Below, one piece after another: positions 7,197 through 11,428 of a DNA stretch of 11,428 bases. The stretch spans positions 1-11,428 of the forward strand of contig DASWIV010000220.1 of NCBI GenBank assembly GCA_036397475.1, in the 5' to 3' direction. Made by a program: the position numbers and the translations under genes. Source of the DNA: DASWIV01 sp036397475 (GTDB taxonomy: Bacteria; JAJVIF01; JAPKYR01). The notes under the pieces were generated by a model. The model saw nothing but the letters and a program-made list of their open reading frames with translations, was not told the origin of the DNA and did no database searches. The stretch's first letter is position 1. Each line of letters starts with the position of its first letter.

Positions 7197-7228
7197 AATG
7201 AAAAAACCGCCCTGAATTCAGGGCGGTT
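7197..7228 (-). terminator. Strong intrinsic terminator of lipoprotein B
   Basis: Positions 7205-7228 are a perfect 24-base palindrome with arms AACCGCCCTG and CAGGGCGGTT around a central AATT. On the minus strand it begins 23 bases after the lipoprotein stop codon and runs into a T tract (TTTTTTCATTTTTC). This is the clearest terminator in the window. Confidence 0.9.
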
Positions 7229-7251
7229 GGCATTACAAATTTATAAAATGA

Positions 7252-9450
7252 TCAGTTGGAATCCACACTTGCGTAAAATGGATCAAGGTCAGGATTAATG
7301 CCGTCGACAAATCGATGAGGATTTTTTCCTTCAAATGTCATGACCCAGATGTCGATATTGTAATCTTCCCTGTCCGACTGGAAAGCCATGAAACTGCCAT
7401 CCGGAGACATCGCCGGGAATGTATCCGTCTCGAAAGTGTTATTGGTCAGTTGCATCGGTTTCTCATATCCCGTCTGATAATAGAAGATCTCAGGGTCTCC
7501 ATCGCGACTGCTCATCCACGCTATTCCGTTGTTGTAATAGCTCGACGATGGGTAACCGTCGAATCCCGGAGCGTTCAGGGCACCTTGCCAGACCGGCTTA
7601 TTGGAGCCGGACTCCTGGATCATCGGATTGATCCAGTAAATGTTGTAATCCCCGCCGCCGGCGCGGTTGGACGACCAGTAAATTCGGTAAGTGCCGGGTA
7701 ACTGCATTTTATCAAATGTAGGAGCTTCATCGTTCGCGAAATTTGTCGTGACACGGTTCTGGAAAGTCGCGTTTTTATCGGTGACAAATATATCCCACGT
7801 CCCGAATTCATCGGACATGTAAGCGATTACCTGCCCATCCTGCGAATAGTCGGGCATGCGCTCATCCCAGTTGTCATCTGTAAGCATCTGAACCCTGTCG
7901 CCGGGATCGACCGGGTCGTCCAGCGCGATCAGTGGTCCGGGTTTGCCGCTGGCATTCATATTCAACCTGACCTGCCAGACCTCAAAATCGCCAAGATTAT
8001 TTTCAGGCTGCTGGTTGTAATTGGAAATGAAAGTGATGAAATTACCATCATTTGATACCGATACTTCCAGCTCATCCGAATGGATTCCGCCAAAATCGAC
8101 ATCTTCCACCAGTTTGAAAAATTCACCTGACTCGATATAGTACGCGTATATGTCCGAGTCGCCTTCCGGATCTCCGTCCACGTAGGAATCGTAGGTGCTG
8201 AATACTATGAACGGCAGTTTATCCCCTCCGCCTCCGCCGTTTCCGTGGATCTCTACCTGGAACTGGAACTTATTATAGAGCGTGTCATGGCCATTTCCGT
8301 CAGGATCGTCGCTCTTCGCGGCGACTATCGCCTCGTAAAAACCAGCTGGAGCTCCCTCCAGATTCTTAAGTTCATTGGTATCGTTGCGGAATTTCCTCAG
8401 TCGGGTCTCAGGAGGGTCGGCAGCGAAATTTACGAATTCCCCATACTTGTTTATGAACTCGAGCATCTCATCCGACAACGGGGGATTGAGGTCGAGATCA
8501 GGAGGCCACTTGTTGGGGCCATTGTACGGAACCTCGTCCAGTTCAAGGAAAACACCGTCGCCCAGGATATCGGGAATATAAAGCGATACCGACGATACGT
8601 CATTCAGGCCAGGTGTATTTCCCCAGTCGGCGACAATAACTTCGACTGTCGCCGAATCTCCGGTTATTCCAGGATTCAGGGGCTCCTCCTGCGTCATTTC
8701 AACTATCTGGTACGGCTCTTCGCAATGGCCGGGATAATTGGCGTCCACAACCAGTACAATATCCCCGCCCGGAGCGTTCAGGGGCAGGTGAAGCTGTAAT
8801 TCTTCTATATCTTCATAGACAATTCCGCCCGCGCCATCGGGATCGGAATTGAATAATCTGCTGAATTTGTCTTTTTCAAAAGCGATGAACGGATTCATCC
8901 ATTGTTCAAAGTCGGTGTACGGCTCGTCCGTATCCCAGATGTTCGAGTAACTGTCGGGATTCACGACCTGCCATCCGTCAGGCTCGTATCCTTCCGGGGG
9001 ATCGTTGGGTCCCGGCCAGAACTGGTCGCCCGGCAGGTCCATGAACTGAATACGCATATCGTAGGCATCGAAAATTGTCGGATTCACAAGGTGCATGTCG
9101 ATATACCATACGCGTTCATTGGGGTCGAATCCGGTGATGTACCATGTCAGGCAGCTCGAATTGGGACAATTGGGATGGTTAAGGAAACTACTCAGGTTCA
9201 GATGCTGTTCACCGGTGTGCATCGGCCTGATTTCCACCGTTTCTGATTCAAAATCAATATGCGCGGTAACCATACCAAGCATTTTATGATTGGAACCGGG
9301 ATTAAGCCCGTTCAGGTTAAAGCCGCTGAGGTCGATAGGCTCGTCCGACGGTGGATCTACCGGCGATCGCGATCCGCGTCCGCAGGAGACCGCCAGGGAT
9401 ACACACAGAATTAGGATAAAAGTGAAACTGATCCGGTTTGTGTTAATCAT
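7252..9450 (-). CDS. Large lipoprotein B with C-terminal TolB/PD40-like beta-propeller
   Basis: A 732-residue protein with a lipoprotein signal peptide (hydrophobic 7-21, lipobox AVSC with Cys23) and a Gly/Ser/Pro linker. Residues about 58-138 hold the module shared with lipoprotein A (AHIDFESETVEIRP, then NLSSFLNHPNC with C95 and C100, then YDMRIQFM). NPDSYSNIW (165-173) and VLVVDANYP (232-240) also match A. A beta-sandwich spans about 262-402, and a Gly run (405-409) marks the next border. The C-terminal third is a propeller of PD40-type blades: VSVSNDGNFITFIS, PDYSQDGQVIAYMSDEFGTWDIFV, RIYWSSNRAGGGDYNIYW, GIAWMSSRDGDPEIFYY and AMSPDGSFMAFQSDREDYNIDIWVM. Such propellers usually bind proteins or glycans outside the cytoplasm. 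The ATG at 9450 follows GAGG at ten bases. Membrane-anchored binding is inferred; the ligand is unknown. Confidence 0.87.
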   Translation of the reverse strand: MINTNRISFTFILILCVSLAVSCGRGSRSPVDPPSDEPIDLSGFNLNGLNPGSNHKMLGMVTAHIDFESETVEIRPMHTGEQHLNLSSFLNHPNCPNSSCLTWYITGFDPNERVWYIDMHLVNPTIFDAYDMRIQFMDLPGDQFWPGPNDPPEGYEPDGWQVVNPDSYSNIWDTDEPYTDFEQWMNPFIAFEKDKFSRLFNSDPDGAGGIVYEDIEELQLHLPLNAPGGDIVLVVDANYPGHCEEPYQIVEMTQEEPLNPGITGDSATVEVIVADWGNTPGLNDVSSVSLYIPDILGDGVFLELDEVPYNGPNKWPPDLDLNPPLSDEMLEFINKYGEFVNFAADPPETRLRKFRNDTNELKNLEGAPAGFYEAIVAAKSDDPDGNGHDTLYNKFQFQVEIHGNGGGGGDKLPFIVFSTYDSYVDGDPEGDSDIYAYYIESGEFFKLVEDVDFGGIHSDELEVSVSNDGNFITFISNYNQQPENNLGDFEVWQVRLNMNASGKPGPLIALDDPVDPGDRVQMLTDDNWDERMPDYSQDGQVIAYMSDEFGTWDIFVTDKNATFQNRVTTNFANDEAPTFDKMQLPGTYRIYWSSNRAGGGDYNIYWINPMIQESGSNKPVWQGALNAPGFDGYPSSSYYNNGIAWMSSRDGDPEIFYYQTGYEKPMQLTNNTFETDTFPAMSPDGSFMAFQSDREDYNIDIWVMTFEGKNPHRFVDGINPDLDPFYASVDSN

Positions 9451-9523
9451 GGGAGTCTTACCTCTCGTTGTGCGTGCACACGAGCATAAGGCATTGCGGA
9501 AACTGCCGCAGTACCGTGATCAA

Positions 9524-9552
9524 AGTTTACCACATCATACGACATGCAACAA
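9524..9552 (-). promoter_or_regulatory. Candidate promoter of lipoprotein B
   Basis: On the minus strand TTGTTG (9552-9547) and TAAACT (9529-9524) are 17 bases apart, and the -10 is preceded by TGG, giving an extended -10 of the same form as the vWA promoter. Transcription would begin near 9517 and leave a leader of about 66 bases. The -35 is poor (three of six), so confidence is limited. Confidence 0.35.
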
Positions 9553-9634
9553 TTGCAGGATCGATTATCGTGTCTGCCCCATCCTGGAGTGGTTTTGCGT
9601 GTCTATCGCTTCCAGCGATAGATTTGTCCTCCAT
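9527..9634 (-). CDS. Possible 35-residue small protein just behind larA
   Basis: The ATG at 9634 lies four bases past the larA stop. GGAG, which overlaps that stop, is placed seven bases before it, so it could be translated by ribosomes finishing larA. The reading frame starts MEDKSIAGSDRHAKP, has no hydrophobic segment and no recognisable domain, and ends in RMMW. A perfect 9-bp inverted repeat runs through codons 5-11, which argues that this stretch may be conserved as RNA structure rather than protein. I do not recognise it, and it may well be an accident of sequence. Confidence 0.2.
   Translation of the reverse strand: MEDKSIAGSDRHAKPLQDGADTIIDPAIVACRMMW
9602..9622. repeat. Perfect 9-bp inverted repeat downstream of larA
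   Basis: TCTATCGCT (9602-9610) and AGCGATAGA (9614-9622) pair perfectly around a three-base loop. The stem begins 16 bases after the larA stop on the minus strand. It lacks the T run of an intrinsic terminator in either direction, so it may be an mRNA 3'-end stabiliser, a weak terminator or part of a binding site. Confidence 0.5.
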
Positions 9635-9638
9635 AACC

Positions 9639-10916
9639 TCACTCCACCCTTGAAACTATCAAATCCGACCGCGGGATGTAATAAACGGACTTCCCGGCTA
9701 GATCGCCTGTCATTTCGAGAGCCCCGGTCAAATCTTCGACAGGCTCCATTCCGATCTGCTCCTGTATCGTACGGTCTAACATCGAGATCGCTATTATACG
9801 GTAATCCCGGCACTTCAGTTTCATCGAATGTACCGACGCCCCATTGATAATAAATTTCTCCACAAGCTTTTTCTTGCATTCACCAAGACTCAGCGGCGCG
9901 AATTCCTCAACCGCAGGATTGCCGGAGCCATTTACGCATCCCATTGCGTAGATCAATGTCCCGCCCGGCTTTAATGCCCGAACAGCGTTGTCCATCCCCT
10001 TATGCGCCTGGACCAGGTTCAGATCCTTTGGAAATCCTCCCGACGCCGCTATCACCACATCGGCTTTTGCTGGCAGTTCCACCTGGTAGAGCTCATCCGC
10101 GACTTTCCTCGACTCATGGTGAGCGTCGAAAATATTACCCCCGTAGAAACAACAAAACTCCTTGTCCGGCGAAAGGACCGTATTTATCGAAAAATGCCTT
10201 CGGTCGGCAAGGATCTTCTCGACATTCTCTGCTATATCCTTATGAATCGGATTCCGGTTCAAAATGCCGCTGACCGCGAACGGGCTTCGTCCACCCTCAT
10301 CCTCGACACTCTCCCACAGCAGTGAATGGTTCTGGCGTATTGTTTCAAGCGACGCGATCCCCGGCATTATGATTTTTCTGCCTCCGCCGTACCCCGCGAA
10401 ATAATGGTGGATAACTGCGGAGTACATGACAAGCAGGTCTGCCGAATCTATCAATTTGTTTATCAGGACATGGGTGCCTGCTGTCGAAATTCCATAATCG
10501 ATGAATTCCCCGTCCTGGTCGTGAGGAATGACCTTAACTCGTTTTCCGGCCGGACCGATTTCAGTTAGAATTCTTTCCAATCCCGGATTGACGTGCGTCC
10601 CCAGCGCGACCAGAATTGAGATCCTCTCATCCGGGATGCCGTAGAAATTAAGCTCGTCGAGGATCCACGGCAGCACTGTTTCCTTCTTATCGACACGCGT
10701 ATGGTCCGAGCATAGGACAATGACATCGCCTTTGGTTTGAATTGCTAATTTTTCAAACGACTGGCTTTGTACAGGCTTCTTCAGCGCGAGCAGAAATTCC
10801 TTATGAGGATCTTCAAGCGGGACTATCGGATTTGTATCGATCTTCAATATGTCTACCGAGTCGTCGATGTCGGCTGAAAGAGTGGATTTATCGTATGGAA
10901 GAGTAATGGTTGTCAT
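9639..10916 (-). CDS. larA: LarA-family nickel-dependent racemase (lactate racemase type)
   Basis: The 425-residue protein has the usual length of LarA and retains every active-site residue I can place by comparison with Lactobacillus plantarum LarA: D71 and R74 in SDHTR, H108 in GTH, H171 in HHYFAGYGGGRK, K181 (the lysine that carries the nickel pincer cofactor), H197 exactly 16 residues later (nickel ligand), and Q303 and K306 in LVQAHKG. The enzyme interconverts stereoisomers of 2-hydroxy acids by hydride transfer through the cofactor. Relatives act on lactate, malate, gluconate or other substrates, so lactate is only the default. The cofactor-making genes larB, larC and larE are not in the window. 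The ATG at 10916 follows AAGGGG at about eight bases. A promoter with an overlapping inverted repeat precedes it. Confidence 0.92.
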   Translation of the reverse strand: MTTITLPYDKSTLSADIDDSVDILKIDTNPIVPLEDPHKEFLLALKKPVQSQSFEKLAIQTKGDVIVLCSDHTRVDKKETVLPWILDELNFYGIPDERISILVALGTHVNPGLERILTEIGPAGKRVKVIPHDQDGEFIDYGISTAGTHVLINKLIDSADLLVMYSAVIHHYFAGYGGGRKIIMPGIASLETIRQNHSLLWESVEDEGGRSPFAVSGILNRNPIHKDIAENVEKILADRRHFSINTVLSPDKEFCCFYGGNIFDAHHESRKVADELYQVELPAKADVVIAASGGFPKDLNLVQAHKGMDNAVRALKPGGTLIYAMGCVNGSGNPAVEEFAPLSLGECKKKLVEKFIINGASVHSMKLKCRDYRIIAISMLDRTIQEQIGMEPVEDLTGALEMTGDLAGKSVYYIPRSDLIVSRVE

Positions 10917-10930
10917 TGCTGGTCCCCTTA

Positions 10931-10950
10931 ATCAATCATGTGACATTGAT
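10931..10950. promoter_or_regulatory. Inverted repeat over the larA -10 region, possible operator
   Basis: ATCAAT (10931-10936) and ATTGAT (10945-10950) are exact inverted arms separated by eight bases, and they cover the proposed -10 box of larA. The size and symmetry suit a dimeric helix-turn-helix regulator. In Lactobacillus larA is controlled by a Crp/Fnr-type protein, but I cannot tell whether this site is related. Confidence 0.35.
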
Positions 10951-10963
10951 GAGGATTTTTCAA
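10935..10963 (-). promoter_or_regulatory. Sigma70-like promoter of larA
   Basis: On the minus strand TTGAAA (10963-10958, five of six matches) and CATGAT (10940-10935, four of six) are separated by the ideal 17 bases. Transcription would start near 10928, so the leader is very short, only about 12 bases, and would include part of the AAGGGG ribosome-binding site. Confidence 0.5.
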
Positions 10964-11030
10964 GTGGATAATTTTCTTGTGCCAGGATGCCTGCATACGC
11001 GCAGCTTGAGGGGTTGATGTCCTGGTGGCG

Positions 11031-11063
11031 CCCACAAAATTTGCGTCAGCAAATTTCAGTGGG
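11031..11063. repeat. Imperfect hairpin next to the transposase remnant
   Basis: CCCAC and GTGGG form an outer five-base stem. AAATTTGC and GCAAATTT form an inner perfect eight-base stem around the loop GTCA, with a one-versus-two-base bulge between them. It lies just beyond the end of the transposase reading frame. A further spaced pair CCAGGA (10983-10988) and TCCTGG (11020-11025) precedes it. No T run follows, so it is more like a REP-type or mobile-element-end structure than a terminator. Confidence 0.5.
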
Positions 11064-11069
11064 TGATTC

Positions 11070-11428
11070 TCAAAAGCCCCCGTGTTCCCGTGTGCCCTCT
11101 ATTAAATTTATGAGGCTACAGCAGAGGGAATTTAGTAGAGGAAGGGTGGCCAACGCCTGATCATCAGCGACTTCCGGGAACATGTCAATGTCAGCCACAT
11201 TTCCAGGCGCCACCTCGACCTTCGTGACGATCCCACTGTCCGCGTCCACACTCGCCGCGCATTTGTAACCGAAAAAAGACGGTTTCATCTCGGACTTTTT
11301 GCCAAACTTCGCGTCTGAGTCCGGACCCTGTTTCCCGCCGGGATTCTCGTCGTCATCCTTCCAGCGCCACGTGTTCACCTTCGCCTTCACATCCGTCGCG
11401 TCGGTGATCGAAAGCATGTCGCTCACCA
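11070..11428 (-). pseudogene. IS5/IS1182-type DDE transposase, broken fragment
   Basis: The frame is open to the right window edge, so the true start lies outside; a GTG at 11426 is only the first start codon inside the window. The visible protein contains SITDATDVKAK, whose DAT supplies a likely first catalytic Asp, then DSDAKFGKKS, PSFFGYKCAASVDADSGIVTKVEVAPGNVADIDMFPEVADDQA. This is the typical core of IS4-superfamily (IS5/IS1182-like) DDE transposases, with VDADSG as the second catalytic region. After DDQAL, near 11150, the family would continue with a sequence like VLADKGYDS towards the catalytic Glu. Here it changes to unrelated residues and stops at 11070. The C-terminal part is therefore missing, by deletion or frameshift, and the element is probably inactive. 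Confidence 0.75.

Noticed and set aside
8245..8799. A 184-codon plus-strand frame inside lipoprotein B
   Set aside because: It lies antisense to the beta-sandwich coding region, shows no domain and is Arg/Ile-rich in a way typical of shadow frames.
9290..9847. A 185-codon plus-strand frame crossing the lipoprotein B start, the gap and the larA end
   Set aside because: It spans two well-supported minus-strand genes and their control region and has low-complexity composition with no motif.
10935..10945. A TGTGA half-site resembling a CRP box near larA
   Set aside because: No second TCACA half lies at the correct distance; the better symmetry is the ATCAAT/ATTGAT pair.
1..11428. CRISPR arrays, tRNA or rRNA genes, or a prophage/defence cluster
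   Set aside because: No regularly spaced repeats, cloverleaf sequences or rRNA-like stretches were seen, and the genes belong to unrelated housekeeping or surface families; I found no evidence of a new defence system.

Overview
The window looks like chromosomal DNA of an uncultured bacterium of roughly balanced base composition. Genes are densely packed, with AT-rich gaps, Shine-Dalgarno sites of the GGAGG type and recognisable sigma70-like promoters. Two very large lipoproteins and a secreted von Willebrand A protein imply a substantial cell-surface investment. I cannot assign a phylum from the sequence alone. No rRNA, tRNA, CRISPR array or phage module is visible, and no stretch longer than 300 bases lacks a gene.

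All genes but one lie on the minus strand. Reading from the left: a cut-off saccharopine-dehydrogenase-like gene (1-503); a 706-residue lipoprotein (650-2770, here called A); a membrane-anchored C39-like cysteine peptidase (2869-3456) whose start overlaps the stop of a GNAT acetyltransferase (3453-4013); the only plus-strand gene, a secreted vWA protein with four tandem beta-sandwich repeats (4083-5762); a DUF899-type thioredoxin-fold protein (5816-6394); a PPP-type metallophosphatase (6481-7158); a 732-residue lipoprotein with a TolB-like propeller (7252-9450, here called B); larA, the nickel-dependent lactate racemase family (9639-10916); and the remains of an IS transposase running off the right edge (11070-11428).

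Regulatory signals are unusually easy to read. They include three intrinsic terminators (504-530, 5767-5789, 7197-7228), an extended -10 promoter covered by a perfect 14-bp palindrome between the GNAT and vWA genes, a TTGACA promoter before the DUF899 gene, and a promoter with an overlapping inverted repeat before larA.

The genes do not form one pathway. The clearest link is that lipoproteins A and B share a common N-terminal architecture of about 370-400 residues, including a cysteine pair, but carry different C-terminal beta-rich domains. With the secreted vWA protein they form a surface-protein theme. The metabolic genes (saccharopine-dehydrogenase-like, larA) and the redox and phosphatase genes appear to be independent single units. 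The right end is accessory DNA: a broken transposase next to a hairpin-rich stretch.
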